Shown here: positions 1 to 10,591 of the stretch, piece by piece
Layout of the letters: each line of letters begins with the position of its first letter
Position numbering within the stretch: position 1 is the first letter of the stretch
Assembly (NCBI GenBank): GCA_015231665.1
Contig: JADGBD010000019.1
Coordinates: 1-16,600, forward strand
Source: Gammaproteobacteria bacterium
GTDB lineage: Bacteria > Pseudomonadota > Gammaproteobacteria > Chromatiales > Chromatiaceae
DNA: 16,600 nt
Direction: 5' to 3'
Notes under the pieces: model-generated
What the model was told of the DNA's origin: nothing
The model's database searches: none
The model's input: only the letters and a program-made list of their open reading frames with translations
Program-made: the position numbers and the translations under genes

Positions 1-16
1 GCTGCCAAGCGATGTT

Positions 17-799
17 TTATGTTCCGGGGTGTCGCTGATCGCTCCATAAGCATTGGGGGCTCAGGCTGATGGCCTGACCGTGGATATTTGCCCCATCGGC
101 GCCGAGCAGGTGCAGATAGGCCGGGGTGACCGATTCCGGCGGCGGATGCTGCAGCTCATCCTCGGCCGGGTAGGCGGTCTTGCGCAGGTTGGTGCGCAGG
201 GGGCCGGGGTCGATGCTGTTGACCCGTACCGGGCTGGATTCCAGCTCATCGGCGAGCACCTGCATCAGCCCTTCGAGGCCGAACTTGGCCACCGCATAGG
301 CCCCCCAATAGGCCTTGGCGCGGCGGCCGAGGCTGTCGGAGGTGAAGATCAGACTGCTGCGATCGGCCGTTTTGAGCAGGGGCAGGCAGGCCTGGGTCAG
401 CAGGAAGGGAGCGGTGAGATTGACCTGCAGCAGCTGATTCCAGGTCTCCAGATCATAGTCATCGATGCGGCTGAGCAGGCGCAGCTGGGCGGCGCAGTGG
501 ACCAGGCCATGCAGCGCGCCGAATTCCTCGGCGATGACATCGGCCAGGTCGGCGTAGGTATTGGCCGCAGCGGTTTCCAGATTGAGCGGGAAGATCGCCG
601 GCTGGGGCGAGCCGTCGCTCTCGATCTGATCGTAGACCTGCTCCAGTTTGGCAGTGGTGCGACCCAGCAGAATCAGGCTGGCGCCTTGGGCAGCAGCAGC
701 ACGCGCCACCGCACGACCCAGGCCATCGCCGGCGCCGGTGACCAGAATGACCCGATCCTTGAGCGAGTGGGGCGGTGCTTGATAGTCGTTGATATTCAT
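17..799 (-). CDS. yciK: YciK-family SDR oxidoreductase
   Basis: This 260-residue protein is a cytoplasmic short-chain dehydrogenase/reductase. The N-terminal Rossmann fold carries the dinucleotide-binding pattern TGAGDGLG at residues 21-28. The active site has Asn127 (VNLTAPF), a serine in FTSDSLG (Ser154) and the YxxxK pair Tyr168/Lys172 in AYAVAK. The segment WGAYAVAKFGLEGLMQVLADE and the PG motif (DPGPLRTNLR, 198-206) are characteristic of the YciK subfamily. The substrate is unknown; the family is usually annotated only as an NAD(P)-dependent oxidoreductase. It is the last gene of the ubiG-mupP-yciK cluster, 72 bp after mupP. The ATG start at 797-799 precedes the nucleotide fold by the usual distance. 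Family assignment is firm, function is not. Confidence 0.9.
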   Translation of the reverse strand: MNINDYQAPPHSLKDRVILVTGAGDGLGRAVARAAAAQGASLILLGRTTAKLEQVYDQIESDGSPQPAIFPLNLETAAANTYADLADVIAEEFGALHGLVHCAAQLRLLSRIDDYDLETWNQLLQVNLTAPFLLTQACLPLLKTADRSSLIFTSDSLGRRAKAYWGAYAVAKFGLEGLMQVLADELESSPVRVNSIDPGPLRTNLRKTAYPAEDELQHPPPESVTPAYLHLLGADGANIHGQAISLSPQCLWSDQRHPGT

Positions 800-830
800 T
801 GGGCGTCTCGCTTGATCAATAGCAATGAGA

Positions 831-863
831 AGCTGGCAGCTGGCGGCTGACCGCTGGCGGCTA
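831..863. repeat. GCTGGC-rich short dispersed repeat
   Basis: The 72 bp between mupP and yciK holds tandem variants of AGCTGGC/GGCTGAC. The stretch GGCTGACCGCTGGCGGCT recurs with one change at about 2748-2765, and a related form lies at 12904-12935. Two of the three copies lie just beyond the stop codon of a minus-strand gene (mupP here, the GGDEF-EAL gene at 2769). Function unknown. Confidence 0.6.
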
Positions 864-871
864 TTAAAAGC

Positions 872-1531
872 CTAATCCAGCCAATCCAGAATCTCCAGTG
901 GCGAATCGATGATGGCATCCGCTTGCCAGTCCTGGATGCGGTCATTTTCCCCCAGATAGCCCCAGCTCGCCGCCAGGGTGCGCACCCCGGCGGCGCGGCC
1001 GGCCTGGATGTCGCGCTCGGCATCGCCTACATAGAGGCAGGCTTCGGCAGGCGCACCGGCGAGTGCGCAGGCATGCAGGATGGGCGCCGGATGGGGCTTG
1101 GCCTGGGGCAGGGTGTCGCCGCTGATGATGCAGCGACAGCGCCGGTCCAGACCCAGCTCGGCGGCCAGGGGATCGGTGAGAAAGGCGGGTTTGTTGGTGA
1201 CTATGCCCCAGGCGATGTCGCGTTGCTCCAGCTGCTGCAGCAGGTCATCCATGCCTGCGAACAGGCGGCTGTGGCGGCTGAGGTTGGCTTGGTAGATGGC
1301 CAGCAGCTGGTCGCGCAGCTCGGCAAAGCCCGGGTCCTCCGGGCCCAGGCCAAAGCCTGCACGCAGCAGGGCATGGGTGCCGTGGGAGACATGCGGGCGA
1401 ATCTGCTCGAAGCTCAGGCTCGGCCTGCCGTGCCGCTGCAGGCTCTGGTTAAGGCAGTAGGCCAGATCAGGGGCGGTGTCGAGGAGGGTGCCATCGAGAT
1501 CGAAAAACACCGCCTGGATGGCTGTGGCCAT
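872..1531 (-). CDS. mupP: HAD phosphatase, probable MurNAc-6-phosphate phosphatase MupP (Gph-like)
   Basis: This is a 219-residue HAD-superfamily phosphatase of the phosphoglycolate phosphatase (Gph) type. Motif I is DLDGT (Asp11 nucleophile, Asp13 acid/base). Motif II is the threonine of VTNKP (Thr112), motif III is Lys145, and motif IV is GDAERD (Asp170, Asp174). A helical cap lies between motifs I and II. In Pseudomonas the gene between ubiG and the yciK homologue encodes MupP. That enzyme dephosphorylates N-acetylmuramic acid 6-phosphate in the AmgK/MurU peptidoglycan-recycling route, which underlies intrinsic fosfomycin tolerance. Gene order therefore favours MupP over generic phosphoglycolate phosphatase, although the residues alone do not separate the two. 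The start codon overlaps the ubiG stop by one base (TGATG), implying translational coupling. Confidence 0.85.
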   Translation of the reverse strand: MATAIQAVFFDLDGTLLDTAPDLAYCLNQSLQRHGRPSLSFEQIRPHVSHGTHALLRAGFGLGPEDPGFAELRDQLLAIYQANLSRHSRLFAGMDDLLQQLEQRDIAWGIVTNKPAFLTDPLAAELGLDRRCRCIISGDTLPQAKPHPAPILHACALAGAPAEACLYVGDAERDIQAGRAAGVRTLAASWGYLGENDRIQDWQADAIIDSPLEILDWLD

Positions 1532-2247
1532 CAGGCAGGCCGGCGGCAGTGCATCAGGTAGTTGACGCTGATGTCATCGGCATTGAGTTTGTACTCCCGG
1601 GTCAGCGGGTTATAGGTCAGGCCGGTGAGCGACTGCAGTTCCAGCCCGGCTTCGCGGCACCAGCGGCCCAGCTCGGCGGGGGTGATGAACTTGGCGTAGT
1701 CGTGGGTGCCGGTGGGCAGCATGCGCAGCAGGTATTCGGCACCGAGGATGACAAAGGCATAGGCCTTGGGGTTGCGGTTGATGGTGGAGAGAAAGACATC
1801 GCCGCCGGGACGTACCAGCTCGGCGCAGGCGCGGACCACCGATTGGGGGTCGGGCACATGCTCGAGCATCTCCATGCAGCTGAGCAGATCGAACCGGCCC
1901 GGCTCGCGCACGGCCAGTTGCTCCACAGCAATCTGCTCGTAGGCCACTTCCAGGCCGGATTCGAGCAGATGCAGGCGCGCGGTCTGCAGGGCGCCCTTGC
2001 CCAGATCAATGCCGCTGACCTGGGCGCCAGCGGCGGCCATGGCCTCGCTGAGGATGCCACCGCCGCAGCCCACATCCAGAGCAAGCTTGCCCTTGAGGCC
2101 GCCGCAGCCGCGCTCGATCCACTGCAGACGCAGGGGGTTGATGTCGTGGAGGGTCTTGAATTCGCTGTTGGGGTCCCACCAGCGCGTGGCCAGGGCATCG
2201 AATTTGCCGATTTCGGCGTGATCGACATTGCTGTGGACTGGGCTCAT
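1531..2247 (-). CDS. ubiG: UbiG bifunctional ubiquinone O-methyltransferase
   Basis: UbiG is a SAM-dependent methyltransferase that performs both O-methylations in ubiquinone biosynthesis, acting on membrane-bound polyprenyl intermediates. The N-terminus carries the UbiG signature [20 protein letters not shown] (residues 7-26), then [14 protein letters not shown] motif I is DVGCGGG (58-64), with the acidic residue of motif II in [13 protein letters not shown]. The motif [12 protein letters not shown] follows at about 123-134, and the late motif AKFITPAEL lies at about 185. The start was set at the ATG at 2247 (238 residues), with AAGAGAA upstream. A longer frame reaching 2283 adds 12 residues that do not resemble the family. 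It is the first gene of the ubiG-mupP-yciK unit. No promoter was assigned, but a perfect palindrome sits 30 bp upstream. Confidence 0.95.
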   Translation of the reverse strand: MSPVHSNVDHAEIGKFDALATRWWDPNSEFKTLHDINPLRLQWIERGCGGLKGKLALDVGCGGGILSEAMAAAGAQVSGIDLGKGALQTARLHLLESGLEVAYEQIAVEQLAVREPGRFDLLSCMEMLEHVPDPQSVVRACAELVRPGGDVFLSTINRNPKAYAFVILGAEYLLRMLPTGTHDYAKFITPAELGRWCREAGLELQSLTGLTYNPLTREYKLNADDISVNYLMHCRRPA

Positions 2248-2276
2248 GGGCGGGTTCTCTTGAAGGCGATGGTTAC

Positions 2277-2290
2277 TTAGCAAATGCTAA
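2277..2290. promoter_or_regulatory. Perfect 14 bp palindrome upstream of ubiG
   Basis: TTAGCAAATGCTAA has two 6 bp arms (TTAGCA/TGCTAA) around AA. It lies 30 bp before the ubiG start, where a repressor or activator could bind. No clear -35/-10 pair could be placed around it, so an operator role is inferred from position and symmetry only. Confidence 0.3.
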
Positions 2291-2309
2291 ACAAAATGGC
2301 GAAAATCTC

Positions 2310-2350
2310 AGGACGCAGAGATCGCAAAGAAGCGCAGAGTACGCAGAGAA
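2310..2350 (+). repeat. CGCAGAG-type repeat arm (A-left)
   Basis: This is a run of roughly 9-10 bp variants on GACGCAGAG/ATCGCAAAG/AGCGCAGAG. It is one arm of a dispersed repeat family with further copies at 2543-2581, 10542-10584, 10652-10690, 11582-11620, 13461-13474 and 13621-13659. This arm faces the copy at 2543-2581. Confidence 0.75.
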
Positions 2351-2413
2351 TTTAATTTTCTTCTCTCAGGGTAACTATTCAGGCGGTTAAGCCCCTCGCA
2401 CCTGATGCAACTC

Positions 2414-2535
2414 GAATGGCGTCAACTTAGCGCGAAAGCGCTGGCTGAGCGAAGCCGAAGCCAGCCGCCGCTCGCTTCGACTCCGCTCAGCGAACGGCTT
2501 AAGCAGCCAATAAATGTCTTAAGTTGACGCCATTG
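2414..2535. mobile_element. MITE-like element with terminal inverted repeats and 10 bp target duplication
   Basis: The left end AATGGCGTCAACTTAG (2415-2430) is matched in reverse complement by the right end TTAAGTTGACGCCATT (2519-2534), 15 of 16 bases. The element is directly flanked by the 10 bp repeat GATGCAACTC at 2404-2413 and 2536-2545, as expected of a target-site duplication. Inside is a long imperfect hairpin (CTGAGCGAAGC... pairing with ...CGCTCAG, about 2440-2495). It has no coding capacity, so it would need a transposase in trans. A 10 bp duplication is within the range of IS4-like families, but the parent element cannot be named from this window. Confidence 0.75.
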
Positions 2536-2542
2536 GATGCAA

Positions 2543-2581
2543 CTCTGCGATCTCCGCGCTTCTCTGCGTCCTCTGCGTCCT
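2543..2581 (-). repeat. CGCAGAG-type repeat arm (A-right)
   Basis: This is the reverse-complement orientation of the arm at 2310-2350, ending CTCTGCGTCC. The MITE insertion lies immediately beside its outer edge: the right copy of the duplicated GATGCAACTC runs into this arm. Confidence 0.75.
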
Positions 2582-2644
2582 TTTTGCCGAGTGGGGATTA
2601 TAGCCAGTTCCCCATCAGACTGCAGAAAGGCGACTGCAACCCAT

Positions 2645-2746
2645 GTAGCCTGGATGGAGCGAAGCGGAATCCGGGGAGGCACTGCGCATCATGCGAGCGC
2701 CTGCCGAGCGGCAACCCCGGATTCCGTTGCACTGCATCCGGGCTAC
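2645..2746. repeat. REP-like palindrome (GTAGCC...GGGG / CCCC...GGCTAC)
   Basis: The 32 nt left arm (2645-2676, starting GTAGCC and ending ATCCGGGG) and right arm (2715-2746, starting CCCCGGATTCC and ending GGGCTAC) are reverse complements at 27 of 32 positions. They enclose a 38 nt loop. Related copies occur at 10615-10645 (one arm) and 11493-11573. On the transcript of the GGDEF-EAL gene it would form a strong stem-loop just after the stop. It could therefore act as a terminator or 3' stabiliser, but there is no T-run. Confidence 0.75.
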
Positions 2747-2768
2747 AGGCTGACTGCTGGCGGCTTAC

Positions 2769-5258
2769 TCAAGCAAACATCCGATGCACATTCTTGCCCT
2801 GCCAGCTGGTGTAGAACTCGGTCATGGCGGCGGCGGGCAGGGGCTTGGAGTAGAAGTAGCCCTGCACCTTGTTGCAGCCGTGCTCGAGCATGAAGTCGAT
2901 CTGCACCTGCTTTTCCATGCCTTCGGCGAGGATGTCAAGCCCCAGGCTTTGCGCCAGGGCTATGACCGCCTTGGAGATGGCCGCGTCCTCGGCGTCGTCG
3001 GGCAGGTCACGGACAAAGGACTGGTCGATCTTCAGCTTGGAGATGGGCATCTTTTTCAGATAGGCCAGGGAGGAATGGCCGGTGCCGAAGTCATCCAGGG
3101 CCAGGGAAATACCCAGGTCATCCAGGCGGTGGAGCATCTGGATCGACTCGGTGGGGTTATCCATCACCTGGGTCTCGGTGACCTCGAACTCCAGCCACTC
3201 GGGATTGCAGCCGGTGTCCACCAGGGCGGAAATCACCGCGCTGATGAAATCCTTGCGCTGGAAGTGCTTGACGCTGAGATTCAGCGCCAGGGTGCCGGTG
3301 TCCAGGCCCTGCTGGCGCCATTGCAGCAGCTGGGTCATGGCCTGGCGCATCACCAGGCGGTCGATCTCGACGATCAGCCCGGAGGCCTCGGCGATGGGGA
3401 TGAACTGGGCCGGTGATACCAGACCCATGCCCGGGTGCTGCCAGCGCACCAGGGCCTCGACCCCGGTGATCTGACGGCGGCTGACGTCGATCTGCGGCTG
3501 ATAATAGACGACGAACTCGTCGTTGCTGATGGCCGCGCGCAGGGCCGATTCCAGGTGCAGGCGCTCGAACGCCAGGGTGGTCATCTCGGCGCTGTAGTAC
3601 TGGAAGTTATTGCGCCCCTCGTTCTTCGCCTTGTACATGGCGGCGTCGGCGTTCTTCAGCAGATCGCGAGCGCTGATGCCGTTGTCCGGGTAGATGCTGA
3701 TGCCGATGCTGCAGCCGACGTAGAGCTCATGGCCATCGATGATGAAGGCGCGGGCCATCTGCTGGAGTATGTCCTCCGCTCGCAGGGAGGCGTCCTGTTC
3801 CTGATGCAGGCCTTCCATGAGCACGGTGAACTCATCGCCGCCAAGGCGGGCGAGGGTGTCCTCGGCGCGAATACCCTTCTGCAGGCGCTGGGTGGCGGAG
3901 TTGAGAATCATGTCGCCGGCGCGGTGGCCGAGGCTGTCGTTGATCTCCTTGAAGTGATCCAGGTCGATGAACAGCAGCGCCAGCTTGCTGTGGTTGCGCC
4001 GGGCGCGGACTATGGCCTGCTCCAGGCGGTCATTGAACAGGGTGCGATTGGCCAGGCCGGTGAGGGCATCGTGGTTGGCCTGATAGTGCAACAGGGCCTT
4101 TTGCTCCAGCAGTTCCTGCTGTTGCCGGATCATGTGGGTGACATCGGTGTGGAAGCCGACAAAACGCAGCGGCGTGCCGTCCTCGGCGAACACGGCCTTG
4201 CCGCGAGCGGTGATCCAGCGCCAGTCACCGGCCTTGGTGCGCATGCGGAAGGTGCGCTCGTAAATCCCCTCACCGCGGGTTTCCATATAGGCCTTGCCCA
4301 GATGCTCGGTCATCGCCACATCTTCCGGAGGGAGCAGACCGGTCCAGGCCTCAGGGCTGTCCGGCAGTTCCCCCGGGTCGTAGCCGAGCATGGTCTCGAA
4401 GCGCGGCGAGTGATACAGGTGATTGCTGCGCATGTCCCAGTCCCACAGGCCGTCCAGGGTGCCTTCCACCGCCAGGTGAAAGCGCTCCTGCTCTTGCTCG
4501 AGGGCGCGGTGCTGGTTGCGCAGTTCCTTGCGGGAATGGTCGATGGCACCAATCATGCGGTTGAGAGTATCCGCCAGCAGGGCGATCTCGCGGGGGCCGC
4601 CGCGGGGCACGAAATGATGCGGAATACCGTCGTCATCCTTGTGCTCCAGGGCCTTGACGATCTGGCCCAGAGGCTGCAGTAGCCGGCTGCGGATGGCGAT
4701 GAACAGGGCGATGATCAACAGCAGGCTGATTGCCAGGGAATCGATCAGGTTGCGCATCAGCAGGGCATCCAGGTGCTGCTGCAGTTCCCGGTCCGAGGCG
4801 TAGTGGGTCAGCCAGCCGAGGACTTCGCCGCGGTCGTTGGTGATGCTGTGGCGATGGGAGTAGAAACTGGTCTCCAGCAGGGCCTTCTGTGCGCTGTTGT
4901 TGGGATCGAAATCGACGATCTTCCAGTCGGCATCGCGGATGCTGCCGCTGCGATAGGCCTGCAGGCCCATGACCTCGCCCATCTTCAGATCATCGACAAT
5001 GATCGCCAGGCCGTTTTTCAGCTCCAGCTCGTTGGCGATGATGCGCTGGTATTCATTGGCCGAATAGGCGGCAATCAGCTCGGAGATGTTCTTGGCGAGG
5101 GCGATAAAACTCCGCTCGGCGCCGGCCGTCAGCTGGTCGAGCATCTGCTGGCGGGTGCTGGTGGAGCTGTAGTAGGTCTGCAGCGCCATGATTCCACCCA
5201 CGGTGGCAATGGTGATCAGCGTCAGGGTCAGATAGATGGAGGGGCGTTTCTTGGTCAC
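2769..5258 (-). CDS. Membrane HAMP/PAS/GGDEF/EAL cyclic-di-GMP enzyme
   Basis: This 829-residue inner-membrane protein is likely to make and/or degrade cyclic-di-GMP. TM1 (about 8-27) and TM2 (about 171-190) bracket a ~140-residue periplasmic domain. A HAMP-like linker (about 190-245) and a PAS domain (about 255-380, DWDMRSNHLYHSPRFETMLGY) follow. The GGDEF domain (about 395-555) has intact GGDEF (473-477) and an inhibitory I-site RAED (464-467) five residues before it. The EAL domain (about 570-815) retains EAL (601-603), ALNLS, EVTE, DDFGTG (722-727), Lys743, Glu779 and Gln799, so both activities look possible. The start is a GTG at 5258 with a weak ribosome site, 21 bp after the periplasmic-binding-protein gene, suggesting one transcript. 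The periplasmic domain may receive the bound partner, as MbaA does with NspS. Confidence 0.93.
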   Translation of the reverse strand: MTKKRPSIYLTLTLITIATVGGIMALQTYYSSTSTRQQMLDQLTAGAERSFIALAKNISELIAAYSANEYQRIIANELELKNGLAIIVDDLKMGEVMGLQAYRSGSIRDADWKIVDFDPNNSAQKALLETSFYSHRHSITNDRGEVLGWLTHYASDRELQQHLDALLMRNLIDSLAISLLLIIALFIAIRSRLLQPLGQIVKALEHKDDDGIPHHFVPRGGPREIALLADTLNRMIGAIDHSRKELRNQHRALEQEQERFHLAVEGTLDGLWDWDMRSNHLYHSPRFETMLGYDPGELPDSPEAWTGLLPPEDVAMTEHLGKAYMETRGEGIYERTFRMRTKAGDWRWITARGKAVFAEDGTPLRFVGFHTDVTHMIRQQQELLEQKALLHYQANHDALTGLANRTLFNDRLEQAIVRARRNHSKLALLFIDLDHFKEINDSLGHRAGDMILNSATQRLQKGIRAEDTLARLGGDEFTVLMEGLHQEQDASLRAEDILQQMARAFIIDGHELYVGCSIGISIYPDNGISARDLLKNADAAMYKAKNEGRNNFQYYSAEMTTLAFERLHLESALRAAISNDEFVVYYQPQIDVSRRQITGVEALVRWQHPGMGLVSPAQFIPIAEASGLIVEIDRLVMRQAMTQLLQWRQQGLDTGTLALNLSVKHFQRKDFISAVISALVDTGCNPEWLEFEVTETQVMDNPTESIQMLHRLDDLGISLALDDFGTGHSSLAYLKKMPISKLKIDQSFVRDLPDDAEDAAISKAVIALAQSLGLDILAEGMEKQVQIDFMLEHGCNKVQGYFYSKPLPAAAMTEFYTSWQGKNVHRMFA

Positions 5259-5279
5259 TGAGCTGATGCAAACGCCGCC

Positions 5280-6269
5280 CTAAGGCAGCAAACCCAGGAC
5301 GTTGCGGCGGATGAGCGGCAACTGCTGGTCGATGTTATCGGCGGATACCGCCAGAATCGGCAGCTGTTGCAGCCGTTCCACCGGCTCTCCCTGCAGATGG
5401 CGCTGGAGGGATTCCACGGCCATCTGGCCCATCAGAAAGGGCTGCTGCATGGCCGCGCCCACCAGCGCACCCTGGGGGATCAGGTCGAGAAACTCGGGCT
5501 CGGCATCAAAGCAGATGAGCAGAATCTGTCCCTCCTTGCCGCTGTCGCGAATCGCCTCCAGCGCCGCCTGATAGCGGTCCGAGCCCTGCAGCCAGAGGGC
5601 GCGCAGATCGGCATGGGCCTGAATCAGCTCGCGGCTGAATCTGTAGGTTTCCTGATGGGAGAAATCCACCTGCTGGCGCAGATCGGCGCCCTTGATGCCG
5701 GCCTCCTCCAGGGCGCGCATGAAGCCACTGGTGCGTGCCTGGCCGTTCTCCCGCTTCTGCGGAATAGCGATTATGCCCACTCGGCCATCCTGCCAGCCCA
5801 GGTCATGCATGCGCTCGGCGAGGATGCGGCCGATCAGATAGGCGCCTTCGGCGTTATCCGAGGAGATATAGGAGACATAGCTGCCGGAATCGGCACCGAT
5901 ATCGGCGACCACCACCGGAATCTTCGCCTGGGCGGCAAGCTTGAGCAGCGTGGCGCCGGCGGAGGAATTGGTGGGCGAGAGGATGATGCCATCAACCTTG
6001 CGGCGAATCGCCTTGACGCTGTTCTCCAGCTCCAGCTTGGCAGTGTTGTCGGCGCTCATGACCTCGACGCTGAAGCCCTGGCTGGCAGCGCTGTGCTGGA
6101 TGCCGCGGGCCATGATCGCCCAGAAGGGAATACGGATGTCCGAGACCAGATAGGCCAGGCGTTTGCTGGCCCCAAGCGGCTCCTCAGCACTGGCCTGAGC
6201 CGGGATGAAGACGAAGCTGAGCAGCAGGAAAAAACCTAGGTAAAAGCGCATAACTCTGCGATCAATCAT
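5280..6269 (-). CDS. Ribose-binding-type (LuxP/TorT-like fold) periplasmic sensor protein
   Basis: This is a periplasmic binding protein of the Peripla_BP_4/RbsB type. With the chosen ATG it has 329 residues. The n-region MIDRRVMRF precedes a hydrophobic stretch (about 9-22) and a likely signal-peptidase site after ASA (about residue 28). The mature protein begins with LAYLVSDIRIPFWAIMARG, typical of sugar-type binding proteins. Later motifs are VDGIILSPTNSS (92-103), IPVVVADIG (117-125) and ISSDNAEGAYLIGRIL (135-150). No permease or ATPase gene is nearby, and the next gene is a GGDEF-EAL membrane protein 21 bp on. A ligand-sensing partner is therefore more likely than a transporter component; LuxP and TorT are precedents in this fold. 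The start is uncertain: ATG 6269 has GGAGGA 11 bp upstream, ATG 6251 also gives a good signal peptide, and the frame extends to 6308. Confidence 0.85.
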   Translation of the reverse strand: MIDRRVMRFYLGFFLLLSFVFIPAQASAEEPLGASKRLAYLVSDIRIPFWAIMARGIQHSAASQGFSVEVMSADNTAKLELENSVKAIRRKVDGIILSPTNSSAGATLLKLAAQAKIPVVVADIGADSGSYVSYISSDNAEGAYLIGRILAERMHDLGWQDGRVGIIAIPQKRENGQARTSGFMRALEEAGIKGADLRQQVDFSHQETYRFSRELIQAHADLRALWLQGSDRYQAALEAIRDSGKEGQILLICFDAEPEFLDLIPQGALVGAAMQQPFLMGQMAVESLQRHLQGEPVERLQQLPILAVSADNIDQQLPLIRRNVLGLLP

Positions 6270-6445
6270 GGCGGTATGAATCCTCCGGAACAATCCCTCC
6301 ATGGTCATAATGTGGTTTTTTCTTTATCATAGCATCCGTGCTACTGAAAAATACACTAAGGGGTCGTGGTAATCGCTAACCGGGAAAGACGCGCCGCCAG
6401 ATAACGCCTCTGTCGCCCCTGTTGGGTCATCATCCTGGAGTCATC
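6270..6445. promoter_or_regulatory. Divergent control region between two sensor modules
   Basis: These 176 bp separate the leftward binding-protein/GGDEF-EAL pair from the rightward PhnD-like/hybrid kinase pair, so promoters for both should lie here. A minus-strand TATGAT (6326-6331) could be a -10 box, but no convincing -35 accompanies it. It overlaps a short inverted repeat, TAGCA-N4-TGCTA (6330-6343), a possible shared operator. The rightward start has GGAG 6 bp upstream of its ATG. Confidence 0.4.
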
Positions 6446-7267
6446 ATGAGATTCTGCTGTCTGCTGCTGGTCATGGCCGCATTGGCCTCGCCGGCTCTTC
6501 TGGCGCAGGACAAGCCCTACATCCTCGGCGTTGTACCCCAATATGAGGTGCGTAAGCTGCATGCCATCTGGCGGCCGATTCTTGATCACCTGCAGCAGGC
6601 CACCGGCTACGCCTTCGAGCTGCGCGGTTCACCCACCATCCCCGAGTTCGAGCGTGAATTTGCTGAGGGCAAGTTCGATCTGGCCTACATGAATCCCTAC
6701 CATCTGGTGATGGCCAACGACAAGGCCGGCTACATCCCCCTGGTGCGGGATCATGGCCGCCAGCTCCAGGGTGTGCTGGTGGTGAAGAAGGATAGCGGCA
6801 TCGGCAGCCCGGAACAGCTGCAGGGCAAGACTGTCGCCTTCCCCGCACCCAATGCCCTGGGCGCCTCGCTGCAGATGCGCCAAGAGCTGCAGGACCGCTT
6901 TCAAGTCAAGATCAACCCCCTGTACGTCAAGACCCACGACTCGGTCTATCTCAGCGTCCTCATGGGCAAGGCAGCGGCAGGCGGCGGCGTGCAAAAGACC
7001 CTGAATCAGCAGAAGCCGGAATACCGCGAGCATCTGCAGATCATCCATCAAACCACGCCGGTGCCGTCCCACCCCTTGGCGGTGCTGCCCAGTGTCGCTG
7101 CCGAGGCACGGGAGAAAATTCTCCAGGCCCTGCTGCAGCTGGGCGAGACTGAGGCGGGGCGGGCCCTGCTGGCACCCGTGCCGATCAAGCAGATCGGCCC
7201 GGCAGAGATTGCAGACTACCAGCCCCTGCGCAAGCTGGGGTTGGAGCGGTTCTATCAGGCTTATTAA
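6446..7267 (+). CDS. PhnD-like periplasmic substrate-binding protein
   Basis: This 273-residue secreted protein belongs to the phosphate/phosphite/phosphonate binding-protein group (PhnD-like, type II periplasmic fold). A signal peptide (MRFCCLLLVMAALASPALLA) covers residues 1-20. Family motifs are LGVVPQYEVRKLHAIW (27-42), the FDLAYMNPYHLV stretch (78-89) and HDSVYLSVLMGKAAAGGG (164-181), equivalent to the GHDSV-type segment near the ligand pocket. The ATG at 6446 was chosen because GGAG lies just upstream; the longer frame from a TTG at 6422 would spoil the signal peptide. Neither phnC/phnE-like transport genes nor phosphonate catabolism genes are present. The gene ends 20 bp before a hybrid kinase, so it probably presents a ligand to that sensor. 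The ligand cannot be predicted; PhnD-like proteins adjoining kinases need not bind phosphonates. Confidence 0.88.
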   Translation: MRFCCLLLVMAALASPALLAQDKPYILGVVPQYEVRKLHAIWRPILDHLQQATGYAFELRGSPTIPEFEREFAEGKFDLAYMNPYHLVMANDKAGYIPLVRDHGRQLQGVLVVKKDSGIGSPEQLQGKTVAFPAPNALGASLQMRQELQDRFQVKINPLYVKTHDSVYLSVLMGKAAAGGGVQKTLNQQKPEYREHLQIIHQTTPVPSHPLAVLPSVAAEAREKILQALLQLGETEAGRALLAPVPIKQIGPAEIADYQPLRKLGLERFYQAY

Positions 7268-7287
7268 GGCAGGCGTACTGAGTCGGC

Positions 7288-10530
<3,243 letters not shown>

Positions 10531-10541
10531 GGGTTGCGAGA

Positions 10542-10584
10542 AGGACGCAGAGCGCGCAGAGAAGCGCAGAGGTCGCGGAGAAAG
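10542..10584 (+). repeat. CGCAGAG-type repeat arm (B-left)
   Basis: This arm of the dispersed family starts GGACGCAGAG, 12 bp after the hybrid-kinase stop. It faces the inverted arm at 10652-10690, with a half REP-like element between them. With those arms it fills the 182 bp gap between two convergent genes and may act as a bidirectional transcript end, although no T-run is visible. Confidence 0.75.
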
Positions 10585-10591
10585 TTCAGAA

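Larger units (their letters stand above)
2248..2768. other. 521 bp gene-free region built of nested repeats
   Basis: There is no credible gene between ubiG and the GGDEF-EAL gene. The small open frames on both strands run through repeats and carry no domain. In order the region holds: a 14 bp palindrome at 2277-2290; a CGCAGAG-type arm at 2310-2350; an AT-rich stretch; a MITE-like element at 2414-2535 between 10 bp direct repeats; an opposite-facing CGCAGAG-type arm at 2543-2581; a REP-like palindrome at 2645-2746; and a GCTGGC-type repeat abutting the next gene's stop. Confidence 0.8.

Noticed and set aside
2310..2581. Possible CRISPR array from repeated CGCAGAG units
   Set aside because: The units are 9-10 bp, degenerate and inverted, with no regular spacers and no cas genes.
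2422..2893. Small open frames (86-118 codons) in the repeat region
   Set aside because: They are built from the MITE-like element, CGCAGAG arms and REP palindrome, and have no protein-like pattern.
3435..4682. 415-codon open frame on the plus strand
   Set aside because: It is antisense to the GGDEF-EAL gene, with no recognisable domain.
6326..6355. Complete sigma70 promoter for the leftward sensor module
   Set aside because: TATGAT is a fair -10, but the hexamers 17-18 bp upstream (GTATTT or TGTATT) do not resemble a -35, so only a general control region is claimed.
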